This document shows, in pieces, positions 1 to 7,954 of a DNA stretch of 11,329 nt (the first letter of the stretch is position 1; the number at the start of each line of letters is the position of its first letter). The translations under genes were made by a program, and so were the position numbers. Under the pieces are notes generated by a model that ran no database searches, had not been told where the DNA came from, and was given only the letters and a program-made list of their open reading frames with translations. Source of the stretch: Enterosoma sp964427595 (GTDB lineage: Bacteria; Bacillota_I; Bacilli_A; RFN20; CAG-288); assembly GCA_964427595.1 (NCBI GenBank), contig CAYRUQ010000029.1, positions 1-11,329 of the forward strand, in the 5' to 3' direction.

Positions 1-215
1 ACAATTTCACATCCATGTTTGTTGCTAAAACTGTGTCTTTCAGCTCTGCTTATATAATTCTAGCTTGAGGCGTACACATTAGAACACACTCTTGCCATTT
101 ACAATATTCCACATAAAAATCATCTATCCTTTCTATTTCAAATAGATAGTTTTCTTTAACTAGATACTTAAAAACTATCTCATCAAAAAAGAAAAGAATA
201 GATGCATTTCTTATT
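1..215. other. Gene-poor stretch downstream of tldE
   Basis: No complete gene is visible here. On the minus strand, downstream of tldE, there is a 10-bp perfect inverted repeat (144-153 and 171-180) and an open frame that runs from inside tldE to a TAA at 52-50 but has no ATG, GTG or TTG near its beginning. At the edge, an ATG at 16-14 followed by a few open codons could start another minus-strand gene, but it has no ribosome binding site. I see no rho-independent terminator with a proper U-tract for the long operon that ends at 216. Confidence 0.5.
144..180 (-). repeat. 10-bp perfect inverted repeat after tldE
   Basis: AGATAGTTTT at 144-153 is matched exactly by AAAACTATCT at 171-180, leaving a 17-base loop. 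It begins about 35 bases after the tldE stop, where an operon terminator would be expected. The bases that follow it in the minus-strand RNA (ATTTGAAATAG) are not a U-tract, so a classic intrinsic terminator is not supported. It could instead stabilise the mRNA 3' end. Confidence 0.4.
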
Positions 216-1547
216 TTACTTACCGGATATATTGAGTTTGTTAAAAGCGATGGAAGGAGTGATGATACTACCTTGGAAGAGAGTATCTACATCACTACCG
301 ACATAAGAGATGTTATTAAAGAGATCAACAAGATTACCAGCCATAATGATCGTATTAACTGGCTTATCTAATTCACCATCTTTGATCAGATAACCTTTGC
401 AAGGGAGAGAGAAGTTAAGACTCACTCCATCAAGCCCAGAATTCAAACCGCTGATATCAGTGATATAAAGACCGTTTTTAACTTTGTGGAACAACTCTTC
501 TTGAGAGTAGTCGCCAGGTTTAACACTTAAAACAATCGCATCAGCGTTTCCGTTTCCACTTCCACAGCCATTAGGCTTCTCATTGAAATGTCTTGCTGTT
601 TCAAGAGAGTGAAGATAAGTCTTTAAAACTCCTTTATCAATCAAAGTGAAGTCAGTTGAAGGAACACCTTCAGCATCATAAGGAGAAGCTGAGACGGAAG
701 TGACATGAGGAGTGTGTTTTAAAGTGAAAGCTGAACTAGCGATTTTAGTATTTAATTTATTTTCAAATAAAGAGGTATGTTGCATCACTCTTTTAGCTGA
801 TATGTGAGAGACGAAATCACCAAGGAGAGCTGAGACGGAATTAGAAGATAAGACAACCTTATACTCTTTACTCTTACAAGGACCGATGCCGAAGAAATCA
901 GTAGCTTCTCTTAGTGCTTTATAAGAAGCGTTGATTCCTTTTTCTCTCAGTTCATTTAAATCCTTGAATGAAGAGAAGAATTGAGCTCCTGATAAGTGTT
1001 CACCTTTCTCATCAATCGTAAACAGATAAACAACGCCGGTATAACACTTCATCTTGCTCTTACAATCAAGTCCGAGATTATTAACTTTTCTTGATTCACT
1101 CTCTTGTTGAGTGAGATTGACAAGTACTTTTTCAATTCTCTTATCAAGAGATTTAGCAAAGAATGAAAGTTCTAAAGCTAAGTCTCTTAACTTCTTTAAA
1201 GAAGCAGGTATGTATTCCTTTAAGACAGTAGCTGCTTTCTTATATTTAGCATCTCCATCATAGAAATTTTCTTTCTCTTCTTCTTTTCCGTACTTAGCTG
1301 ATTCATAGATTCTCTCACTCATCAAGACGGGAGTATTATCAGTGATATTATCAGTGGAGAAAACACCGACTTTACCATCCAGAAGAGCTCTTCCACCGAT
1401 AGAAGTAGTCCTACCTATAGTTTGACTTTCAACATCTTGATTGACGACATTGACCGTCTCTTCACTCTGGTAAGAAAGAGTGATTTGATAAACATCAAAT
1501 CCTTTCTTCTTACCTTCTTCAAAATATTGATCTAATGAAAATTTCAT
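216..1547 (-). CDS. tldE: TldE/PmbA subunit of the TldD/TldE metalloprotease
   Basis: This is the non-catalytic partner of TldD in the heteromeric TldD/TldE protease, which in other bacteria trims modified peptides such as the microcin B17 precursor and degrades the antitoxin CcdA. The product of 443 aa is close to E. coli PmbA (about 450). Family features seen are an N-terminal alpha/beta region and a C-terminal beta-rich region with YDAEGVPSTDF at 290-300, the DKGVLKTYLHS stretch at 304-314, and a Gly/Asn-rich segment near 327-335. No HExxxH motif is present, as expected for TldE. I place the start at the ATG at 1547-1545, not 21 bases upstream, because GGAGGTG (1560-1554) lies six bases before it and the upstream frame would run inside tldD. 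It is the last gene of the operon, one base after the tldD stop (TGA-G-ATG), and probably translationally coupled to it. Confidence 0.93.
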   Translation of the reverse strand: MKFSLDQYFEEGKKKGFDVYQITLSYQSEETVNVVNQDVESQTIGRTTSIGGRALLDGKVGVFSTDNITDNTPVLMSERIYESAKYGKEEEKENFYDGDAKYKKAATVLKEYIPASLKKLRDLALELSFFAKSLDKRIEKVLVNLTQQESESRKVNNLGLDCKSKMKCYTGVVYLFTIDEKGEHLSGAQFFSSFKDLNELREKGINASYKALREATDFFGIGPCKSKEYKVVLSSNSVSALLGDFVSHISAKRVMQHTSLFENKLNTKIASSAFTLKHTPHVTSVSASPYDAEGVPSTDFTLIDKGVLKTYLHSLETARHFNEKPNGCGSGNGNADAIVLSVKPGDYSQEELFHKVKNGLYITDISGLNSGLDGVSLNFSLPCKGYLIKDGELDKPVNTIIMAGNLVDLFNNISYVGSDVDTLFQGSIITPSIAFNKLNISGK

Positions 1548-1548
1548 C

Positions 1549-2943
1549 TCATTCACCTCCAGTCCCACCGACTAATATGCTTGAGACAAGAAGGGTGGGT
1601 TGACCGACTTCTACCTCACAGCTTCCAGAGCTAGCACCACAGGTTCCAGGGGCTCTTGCACCATCATTAGCGACCATCGTGATCCTCTTGAGAATCTCAT
1701 ATCCATAACCCATCAAAGAGATCGGTTTTAATATGTTTTGAATCTTGCCATCTTTGATTCTATAAGCGGTGGTAGAAGTGAAGACGAATTGATCAGTGGT
1801 GGGGTCAACTTGACCACCTGAGAAATCCCTGCAGTAGATACCATCTTTGACTGAAGCGATGATCTCTTCAGGAGTCGAAGCTCCATTGCAGATATAAGTG
1901 TTAGTCATTCTAGTTGTAGGAGGGTAACGATAGTTCTCTCTTCTACAAGAACCAGTAGGATGAGTGTTTTCGATGCTTCTTGAAGTAAACTCATCAACCA
2001 TGTAATTCTCTAAGATACCATCTTTTATAAGAATGTTGTCGGTTGGTTCATAACCTTCATCGTCAACATTCTCAGTTCCCCAACCATTAGGGATAGTTCC
2101 GTTATCATGAGCAGAGACGACATCTGTCGCAATCGCCTGTTTAATTTTTCCAGTGAAAGGTGAAGTTTTGAGATAAATATTTGATCCTTCTAAAGGATGT
2201 CCACAAGCCTCATGGAATAAGACACCACACACACCATTACCAAGGACGACTGGCCACTCTCCAGAAGGAGCATCTTCAGCCGTCAGTAAAGCGATAGCTG
2301 TCTCAGTCGTTTTAACTGCTAAAGCTTCAAAATCAGTATTCTCTAACAATTCAAGGCCACAAGAAAGACCTCGACTATCATAAGCACCTTGAAGATTACT
2401 TCCATCACTAGCGATGACAGAGATCATCAGTCTTGTTCTGACTCTCTCATCCTCGACATAAAGACCTTTGGAGTTATAGATCTCCACATGTTCATCTTGT
2501 TCAAAGAGAGAAGTGGTGACATTTTGAACCTGCTCTGATTTAGCAAAAGCGGCATCCTCTCCCTTCTTTAAATAAGCGATCTTCTTTTCGGTATCCCAAC
2601 TATCATGAGAAATCTTGATAGGATTGAGATTTCCGTGTTTCTTCTCTTTTAAAGGAAGAGCTTTGATTTCTTGTTTTCCTTCAAAGCCTTCCGCTAAGGA
2701 TTTAGCGAGCTTTAAAAGAGAATTATCAGAGAGATCAGATGTGTATCCGTAAACATACTTCTTATCTTTAAGAATGCGAAGTCCGACACCACAAATCTTA
2801 GAAGAAGTGACAGCATGAACTTTTTTATAACGTCTAGTGTAGGCGTGAGTATTGTTGTCTTGATAATAAAGCTCTGCTAAATCGCCACCAGTAGATAAGC
2901 AGGTGTTTAGAATCTTGAGCACCAACTTTTCATCAAATGTCAT
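1549..2943 (-). CDS. tldD: TldD, catalytic zinc metalloprotease subunit
   Basis: This is the catalytic subunit of the cytoplasmic TldD/TldE protease. The product of 464 aa is slightly shorter than E. coli TldD (481). The zinc motif HEACGH (HExxxH) is intact at residues 244-249, in the conserved context VLFHEACGHPLEGS. A Cys in the C-terminal GTCGASSG segment (about residue 435) matches the position of the third metal ligand in the family, and the protein ends in the family-like QPTLLVSSILVGGT. The start ATG at 2943-2941 overlaps the permease stop (ATGA) and has AAGGAGGG at 2954-2947 just before it. In the known complex, TldD and TldE build a closed chamber that admits unfolded or small peptides and cleaves with little sequence preference. 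The natural substrate here is unknown. The neighbouring exporter genes make a peptide substrate an attractive idea but do not prove it. Confidence 0.95.
   Translation of the reverse strand: MTFDEKLVLKILNTCLSTGGDLAELYYQDNNTHAYTRRYKKVHAVTSSKICGVGLRILKDKKYVYGYTSDLSDNSLLKLAKSLAEGFEGKQEIKALPLKEKKHGNLNPIKISHDSWDTEKKIAYLKKGEDAAFAKSEQVQNVTTSLFEQDEHVEIYNSKGLYVEDERVRTRLMISVIASDGSNLQGAYDSRGLSCGLELLENTDFEALAVKTTETAIALLTAEDAPSGEWPVVLGNGVCGVLFHEACGHPLEGSNIYLKTSPFTGKIKQAIATDVVSAHDNGTIPNGWGTENVDDEGYEPTDNILIKDGILENYMVDEFTSRSIENTHPTGSCRRENYRYPPTTRMTNTYICNGASTPEEIIASVKDGIYCRDFSGGQVDPTTDQFVFTSTTAYRIKDGKIQNILKPISLMGYGYEILKRITMVANDGARAPGTCGASSGSCEVEVGQPTLLVSSILVGGTGGE
1554..1560 (-). promoter_or_regulatory. Ribosome binding site that fixes the tldE start
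   Basis: GGAGGTG in the minus-strand RNA is a near-perfect Shine-Dalgarno sequence, six bases before the ATG at 1547-1545. It sits inside the last codons of tldD, so ribosomes finishing tldD can restart directly on tldE. It rules against the longer frame that starts at 1568. Confidence 0.9.
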
Positions 2944-3953
2944 AAACCCTCCTTATTTTGTTTTTCTTTTTTCTTCTTTGGAAGCTTGAAGAAGTTTTTA
3001 TTAGTGAATATTAAATTCAATACTAAGAAGATAGCTGAGAAGACTAAGATGACTACAACCATGAGACCAGGTGTTACTTCATAATCAAAGAAATCGAGAT
3101 TGAAACTGAAACTTTCTTGTAAAGACTCAACGACATTGGCAAGCTCGGCATTTGCCTCGACAATCGGCAAAGCTGATAGTTTTGCAATCGGTGTAGTCAT
3201 GAAGTAGTTTCTAAGTAGCGCAGCTGAATAAGTGCCTGGGAAGAAGGTGGTGAGTCTATTGACAGCATCAGGTAACATATCAGGTGGTAAATAAGCACCG
3301 ATCAAGAAACCGATTGCTGCTGAGAAGATGGCGATGATCGAAGATAAAATTGAGTCTTTAGAGATAAAAGAACAGATGAAGAAGGTAAATAACGAAGAAT
3401 TCAAAGTAGAAAGAAGAAGGACACCGATGATAGAGAAGAAATCTAGAACTGATATCATCATGGCTCCATAGATGACTAAATAGATGAGACAGATAAAGAA
3501 AACAAGCACATTTATCAAGAATGAGACAATCATATTGAAGAAGAAATAAGAAGACATGATCGTCCATTGAGGAATCGGAGAAGAAATGAAGTCTCTATTA
3601 ACACCACTTTCTTTATCTCTTACTAAGATGTAGCAACTATTTAGTGATACTGTGATACAAGAAACGGCTAAAACACCAGATATCATCCATGAGTCGACAA
3701 TCGCAAAGACAGCACGCATGAAGGAAGCATCTTCGGTAACACCCTCTATATCTTCAAGAGCTGTGACTATCTGTTCGATCTCCATCTGTCTTAAGAAGAG
3801 AATATAAACAGCCAAGATGATGATAGGAACCATCATCGTGAAGATGATAGTCACCCAGTTTTTAAAGAAGACTAGGAAGTGACGTTTAGTGAGAGCGTAA
3901 AAGATCGAGCCGTTTTGTCTTGCTGATCTTGAAAGGCGTCTTAAAGTGTTCAT
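2940..3953 (-). CDS. ABC-2 type transporter permease
   Basis: This is a membrane component of an ABC exporter of the NodJ/DrrB (ABC-2) type, 337 aa. About six membrane segments can be read, near residues 33-54, 88-110, 134-162, 170-196, 203-222 and 296-317. The cytoplasmic N-terminus is basic (RRLSRSARQ) and the tail is Lys-rich (KLPKKKKEKQNK). The LVRDKESGVNRDFISSPIP segment at 109-127 matches the cytoplasmic coupling region of this family (the RExGtlerllvsPv type). Two hydrophilic stretches (about 55-85 and 255-295) are probably outside. The gene starts inside the ATPase stop (ATGA) with GAGGAG eight bases upstream, and ends inside the tldD start. It would pair with the ATPase encoded just upstream, probably as a homodimer or with a partner not seen here. 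Substrate is unknown: drugs, lipids, glycans and peptides all occur in this family. Confidence 0.9.
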   Translation of the reverse strand: MNTLRRLSRSARQNGSIFYALTKRHFLVFFKNWVTIIFTMMVPIIILAVYILFLRQMEIEQIVTALEDIEGVTEDASFMRAVFAIVDSWMISGVLAVSCITVSLNSCYILVRDKESGVNRDFISSPIPQWTIMSSYFFFNMIVSFLINVLVFFICLIYLVIYGAMMISVLDFFSIIGVLLLSTLNSSLFTFFICSFISKDSILSSIIAIFSAAIGFLIGAYLPPDMLPDAVNRLTTFFPGTYSAALLRNYFMTTPIAKLSALPIVEANAELANVVESLQESFSFNLDFFDYEVTPGLMVVVILVFSAIFLVLNLIFTNKNFFKLPKKKKEKQNKEGL

Positions 3954-4939
3954 GCTTGACTCTCCTCATTTTTCTCTTCTTTAGTGAGACCGGTGATATT
4001 TAAGAAGACATCGTCCATATCACCTTTCTTCACTTCAAAGTCTTGTAAGTATTCTTTATTTGACTCGATAAAGGAAATAGCATCCTTAGCATCAGATACT
4101 AGCACTTTATAAAACAAGCCGTCTTTATTGTAGGTATACTCTCTATTCTCAGAAGTCAAAAGCTCTTCGAAAGCTTGATCACTATTTTGATAAACGATGA
4201 CATAATCACCAGCATAGATGTTTTTAAGTTCAGTCGGTGTACCTTGGGCGATGATTCTTCCTTTATCCATGACAACGACATCGGTGGATTTCTCAGCTTC
4301 TTCCATATAATGAGTCGTCAAAAAGACCGTCATACCTGTGTCTTCTCTTAATTGGTTGATCAAATTCCAAACTGAGATACGAGTCTGAGGATCAAGTCCG
4401 GTGGTCGGTTCATCTAAGATTAAAAGCTTAGGATTATGAACCATCGCTCTAGCGATATCCACTCTTCTTTTTTGACCACCTGAGAGCTTGCTGACTGGTC
4501 TATCTAAAAAAGAAGTTAAATCCAGCATCTCAGAGAGTCTTGTTAATCTCTCTTTCCACTCTGCTCCTTTGATCCCATAGAAAGCAGCTCTGATAGTGAG
4601 ATTCTCTCTCGGAGTTAAAACACCATCTAAAATCGAGTTTTGAAAGACGATTCCGATATGACTCTTTATCTGATTGATCTTAGTATCGGCATCATAACCG
4701 GAGACATAAATCTTCCCGGAGTCTTTTTGAAGGATGTTACAGATGATGTTGATCGTGGTTGATTTACCAGCTCCATTTAAACCTAAAAAAGCGAAAAGAG
4801 CACCTCTTTTCACTGTGAAAGAGATATCATCAACAGCTACTAAAGAGCCGTATGTCTTGACTAAATTCTCGACGATTAAGATATCATCGCCGGTGATATC
4901 AAGATCTTTTTCATCATCACTCGGATTAAAAAAGCTCAT
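3950..4939 (-). CDS. ABC transporter ATP-binding protein, ABC-2 exporter type
   Basis: This is the cytoplasmic ATPase that powers the adjacent permease, 329 aa. All core motifs are intact: Walker A GLNGAGKST (53-61), Q-loop Gln100, signature LSGGQ (152-156), Walker B LLILDEP (172-178), D-loop GLD (181-183) and H-loop His210. The tail of about 90 residues after the ATPase core resembles the accessory domain found in drug/antibiotic exporters of the DrrA/CcmA-like group. A first segment of about 18 acidic residues precedes the ABC core. The start ATG (4939-4937) overlaps the stop of the hydrolase gene (ATGA), with AAAGGAG seven bases upstream. The tight overlaps on both sides imply stoichiometric expression with the permease. 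Exported substrate cannot be told from the sequence. Confidence 0.95.
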   Translation of the reverse strand: MSFFNPSDDEKDLDITGDDILIVENLVKTYGSLVAVDDISFTVKRGALFAFLGLNGAGKSTTINIICNILQKDSGKIYVSGYDADTKINQIKSHIGIVFQNSILDGVLTPRENLTIRAAFYGIKGAEWKERLTRLSEMLDLTSFLDRPVSKLSGGQKRRVDIARAMVHNPKLLILDEPTTGLDPQTRISVWNLINQLREDTGMTVFLTTHYMEEAEKSTDVVVMDKGRIIAQGTPTELKNIYAGDYVIVYQNSDQAFEELLTSENREYTYNKDGLFYKVLVSDAKDAISFIESNKEYLQDFEVKKGDMDDVFLNITGLTKEEKNEESQA

Positions 4940-6153
4940 GCTTCAGCTCCTTTTAACTCTATATCTTTCGCCACTTTCCTCTTCTCTTTGCCTAATTTCT
5001 GATACTTATTATAGACGTGGATATTCTTTCTAAAAGAAGAGATGAATATTTTAAGTCCCTCTCTTAAGAGTTTCTGATCCTCTTTGCTCTCTTTTCTTGA
5101 CTGTCTTAAAAACTTGAAGATGAAAGAGATGGGAGCATCCATCACATATTCTAAAGAAGATAGTTTCATCTTATCTAAGACTTGAAAAATCAGATCGACA
5201 ATCTTCTTTCTGTTTTCAATAGGGATGCTTTTAAGAAACGTAGAGAAAGAAGCTTCCATCCAGTAAGATAATGGATTTCTATCTTCAACTTTGACAAACT
5301 CACCATCTTTAACTAACCAGCTTGAATAATAATGCTGAGTAGCGAAATCACTCTTCTCTACACACTTGATGATGGCGGTATGTTTTTCAAAATTGAACAT
5401 AGCTCCGATAGATGTGCTCTCTGGAACATAGTGAAGCAATTTATCTTTGACTCTTTCATGTCCTTCACTATTAAAGATGGTGCTATTAAGACCAGGTGAA
5501 TCAAAAAGATAGGCGTTTATCAGTCTATCCTGTTCTTCTTTTTCTAAAAGAGAAAGTGAGTAACTAGCAAAATTGCCCCCTTTAGAATGACCTACTGCAT
5601 AAAATTTCTTATTTTTATTTCTTTTAACTGCATCTTTTAAAAAACTGAAGCTCTTTCTCTGTCCTAAGACACTATCTTGATAACAGAGATTGAAATCCTC
5701 TTTCCATCCAGTTAGAGAAGCATCAGTCCCTCTAAAAGAAACTAAGAAAGTATCTTCATCTAAAGAGAGTTGTAAAGCTGCAAACTGAGATTCATCTTCT
5801 TTAGAAAAAGACTCATCAAAAGCTTCTATCATTAGATTTTTGTATCTTTTACTACCACCTATCTTTAAAGCGACCACCATCGATACCATGTCAGGTTTTG
5901 CATGAGTGTTTTTAAGATTAAAAGCATCTAATGAAGAGAGAAAAGCAGAAGTCAACTCTTGAATAGTTATCGCTTTGAACTCTTCTCCTTTAGGAAATAA
6001 GTTTTCAAGTGGAAAGTAAGAGAGCTCTGCAAAAAGAAGAGCATCTAATTCATTGAAGTTTTTTTCTTGAAAGGTGATATCTGAGAACTGATAGAGATAC
6101 TGGATGAGATTATCTTGGTTCTGTAGAAGAAAAGGCTCCTGGCTTTTTTTCAT
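4936..6153 (-). CDS. Mbeg1-like (DUF2974 type) alpha/beta hydrolase
   Basis: The 405-aa product is a predicted cytoplasmic lipase/esterase-like protein. The nucleophile elbow GHSKGG at 188-193 (Ser190 as nucleophile) follows the strand KKFYAV. FRGTDASLTGWKEDF at 140-154 is the oxyanion-side motif typical of the Mbeg1-like/DUF2974 group common in Bacillota. FDSPGL (217-222) offers Asp218 and the QHYYSSW segment (273-279) offers His274 as the other triad residues, so the triad looks complete. No signal peptide is seen, and the C-terminal 80 residues are Lys-rich and helical. The start ATG overlaps the lysS stop (ATGA). Its own ribosome binding site is weak (AAAGAG, distant), so translation probably depends on coupling to lysS. 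No enzyme in this group has a firmly known natural substrate that I can name, so the reaction beyond ester or amide hydrolysis is open. Confidence 0.85.
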   Translation of the reverse strand: MKKSQEPFLLQNQDNLIQYLYQFSDITFQEKNFNELDALLFAELSYFPLENLFPKGEEFKAITIQELTSAFLSSLDAFNLKNTHAKPDMVSMVVALKIGGSKRYKNLMIEAFDESFSKEDESQFAALQLSLDEDTFLVSFRGTDASLTGWKEDFNLCYQDSVLGQRKSFSFLKDAVKRNKNKKFYAVGHSKGGNFASYSLSLLEKEEQDRLINAYLFDSPGLNSTIFNSEGHERVKDKLLHYVPESTSIGAMFNFEKHTAIIKCVEKSDFATQHYYSSWLVKDGEFVKVEDRNPLSYWMEASFSTFLKSIPIENRKKIVDLIFQVLDKMKLSSLEYVMDAPISFIFKFLRQSRKESKEDQKLLREGLKIFISSFRKNIHVYNKYQKLGKEKRKVAKDIELKGAEA

Positions 6154-7649
6154 TGTTTTCTCTTTAAAGTGGGGAAAAGAAGAACATCTCTGATTGAATC
6201 CGATTCACTGAAGAACATGACTAAACGATCGATACCATATCCGATACCACCAGCTGGGGGCATGCCATATTCAAGAGCTTCACAGAAATCTTGATCGACT
6301 TCACAAGCTTCTTCGTTCCCATTGTTCTTCTCTTCTACTTGAGCTTCAAATCTCGCTCTTTGATCAAGAGGATCATTGAGTTCAGTGAAAGCGTTGCACA
6401 TCTCTTTACAAGCGATATAAAGTTCAAAACGCTTGGTGAATCTAGGATCATCATCCTTCTTAGCTAAAGGAGAGACATCTAAGGGGTGTTGATAAACGAA
6501 GGTGGGTTGAATCAGTGAATCTTCGACAAACTTCTCAAAGAAAGCGTTGACGATATGTCCGTATTTGAAGTGATTCTCAACCTGCACATTATGTTCTTTA
6601 GCTAAAGCAAAAGCTTCTTCATCGCTTTTAACTTGATAGAAATCAATACCGGTCTTCTCTTTGATAAGCTCGACCATCGTCGCATGACGGAAGGGTTTAG
6701 AAAGATCAATCTCATATCCTAACCAAGTGTAAGTAGTCTTACCGATGATGTTATTAGCAAGATGGGCGAATAATCTTTCAGTCAAATCAGCCATACAAGA
6801 TAAATCACCATAAGCTTGATAAGCTTCCATCGTGGTGAATTCTGGATTATGAGTGGTATCAATACCCTCGTTTCTGAACATTCTTCCTATCTCATAGACT
6901 CTCTCCATACCACCGACTAAAAGTCTCTTTAAAGAAAGTTCAGTTGCGATACGAAGATAGAAGTCTTGATCAAGGGCGTTATGGTGAACGATGAAAGGAC
7001 GGGCGTTAGCTCCTCCTAAAATAGGTTGTAACATCGAAGTCTCTACTTCGGTGTAACCTTCATTATCCATGAAAGACTGAATGCCTCTGATGAGCTTAGG
7101 TCTTAAATAAGCTAATCTTTCTGAGTCTTCGTTGACGATCAAGTCAACATATCTTCTTCTGTATCTTTCTTCTTGATCGGTTAATCCATGGAATTTATCA
7201 GGAAGAGGTCTTAAAGCTTTGACGAGGTGAGTATAAGAAGAAGCACGGAGAGTGATCTCTCCAGTCTTGGTTCTCATCATGTAACCTTTAACACCACAGA
7301 TATCACCTAAATCAGCGAGTTTAAAAAGTTTATAGTTCTCTTCTCCGACTACATCCTGACGGATATAGCATTGGATTCTTCCAGTCTTATCTTTGAGAGT
7401 GAAGAAAGAGGCTTTTCCCATCTTTCTTAAAAGCATGATACGACCAGCGATCGTGACCTCTTTAGATTCATCAACTTCTTCTTCCTTCAAGTTTTTATAT
7501 TCTTCTTTGAGGCTAGAAGCTGTTGAATCTACATCAAACTTATGTCCGAAAGGATCGATTCCTAACGCTTTGTATTCGGCGAGTTTCTCTCTTCTTCTGA
7601 TCTCCTGATCGTTGAGATTAGTGACATCAAATTGTTCTTTGTTTTCCAT
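6150..7649 (-). CDS. lysS: Lysyl-tRNA synthetase, class II
   Basis: The enzyme charges tRNA-Lys with lysine in the cytoplasm. At 499 aa it is full length (E. coli LysS is 505). It has the usual order: an N-terminal helical segment, an OB-fold anticodon-binding domain (about 64-145), and a class II catalytic core. Motif 1 lies around 188-209, motif 2 contains FRNEG at 258-262 followed by TTHNPEFTTMEAY, and motif 3 is GGIGYGIDRLVMFF at 467-480 with Arg475. The ending SIRDVLLFPTLK is typical of bacterial LysRS. The start ATG at 7649-7647 has GAAAGG six bases upstream (7661-7656). It is the first gene of the six-gene operon, and its TGA stop overlaps the next start. The predicted leader is about 38 nt, too short for a T-box, so charging-dependent control at this promoter is unlikely. 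Confidence 0.98.
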   Translation of the reverse strand: MENKEQFDVTNLNDQEIRRREKLAEYKALGIDPFGHKFDVDSTASSLKEEYKNLKEEEVDESKEVTIAGRIMLLRKMGKASFFTLKDKTGRIQCYIRQDVVGEENYKLFKLADLGDICGVKGYMMRTKTGEITLRASSYTHLVKALRPLPDKFHGLTDQEERYRRRYVDLIVNEDSERLAYLRPKLIRGIQSFMDNEGYTEVETSMLQPILGGANARPFIVHHNALDQDFYLRIATELSLKRLLVGGMERVYEIGRMFRNEGIDTTHNPEFTTMEAYQAYGDLSCMADLTERLFAHLANNIIGKTTYTWLGYEIDLSKPFRHATMVELIKEKTGIDFYQVKSDEEAFALAKEHNVQVENHFKYGHIVNAFFEKFVEDSLIQPTFVYQHPLDVSPLAKKDDDPRFTKRFELYIACKEMCNAFTELNDPLDQRARFEAQVEEKNNGNEEACEVDQDFCEALEYGMPPAGGIGYGIDRLVMFFSESDSIRDVLLFPTLKRKQ

Positions 7650-7694
7650 AGAGAACCTTTCTTTTCTTTAATTAAGTAAATATTAAATACAAGT

Positions 7695-7722
7695 ATTATA
7701 TAGGCGATAATTCTCATTTCAA
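7695..7722 (-). promoter_or_regulatory. Sigma-A-type promoter of the lysS operon
   Basis: On the minus strand a -35 box TTGAAA (7722-7717) is followed by a 16-base spacer and a perfect -10 box TATAAT (7700-7695). Transcription would begin near 7688, giving a leader of about 38 nt before the lysS ATG. It is the only strong promoter I see serving the six-gene operon. Confidence 0.8.
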
Positions 7723-7734
7723 AAAAGAAAGCAC

Positions 7735-7744
7735 GAATATATTC
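7735..7744. repeat. 10-bp palindrome upstream of the lysS promoter
   Basis: GAATATATTC is a perfect palindrome centred 20 bp upstream of the lysS -35 box. Its position would suit an activator or repressor site, but at 8 of 10 A/T bases in an AT-rich spacer it may be chance. Confidence 0.2.
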
Positions 7745-7846
7745 CGAAGTTTTAGTGCAAAATCAGACCTGATACTGAGAACACAGATGATTAATACTTA
7801 ATTAGAAATTTCAAATATCCATTGTGAATATGGTTAGAGTTTTATG

Positions 7847-7876
7847 TTGTTAGACTTAGGATTATATTCTTATAAT
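7847..7876 (+). promoter_or_regulatory. Possible plus-strand promoter in the spacer
   Basis: TTGTTA (7847-7852), an 18-base spacer and a perfect TATAAT (7871-7876) form a reasonable promoter. The -10 box lies in the right arm of a 7-bp perfect inverted repeat, GATTATA-TTCT-TATAATC (7860-7877). It would give either a separate short transcript or a leader of about 370 nt for the lipoprotein gene. In AT-rich DNA such matches arise easily. Confidence 0.35.
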
Positions 7877-7954
7877 CAACATACATCTTTAATATGATTC
7901 ATACACTTGTTAAATATACACTTAATGTAATACCTAGGATTATTCAGTTAGGGT

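Noticed and set aside
1548..1568. A longer tldE start giving seven extra residues
   Set aside because: It would begin inside tldD without a ribosome binding site, while GGAGGTG sits at the right distance before the ATG at 1547.
3358..3567. Open frame of 69 codons in the permease region
   Set aside because: It lies wholly inside the permease gene in another frame, has no support of its own, and is rich in Phe/Leu/Ser as expected for a shadow frame.
4734..5033. Plus-strand open frame of 99 codons
   Set aside because: It is antisense to the ABC ATPase, whose motifs are intact, and to the end of the hydrolase; no ribosome binding site or family likeness.
7393..7608. Plus-strand open frame of 71 codons
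   Set aside because: It is antisense to the N-terminal part of lysS, an unmistakable gene.
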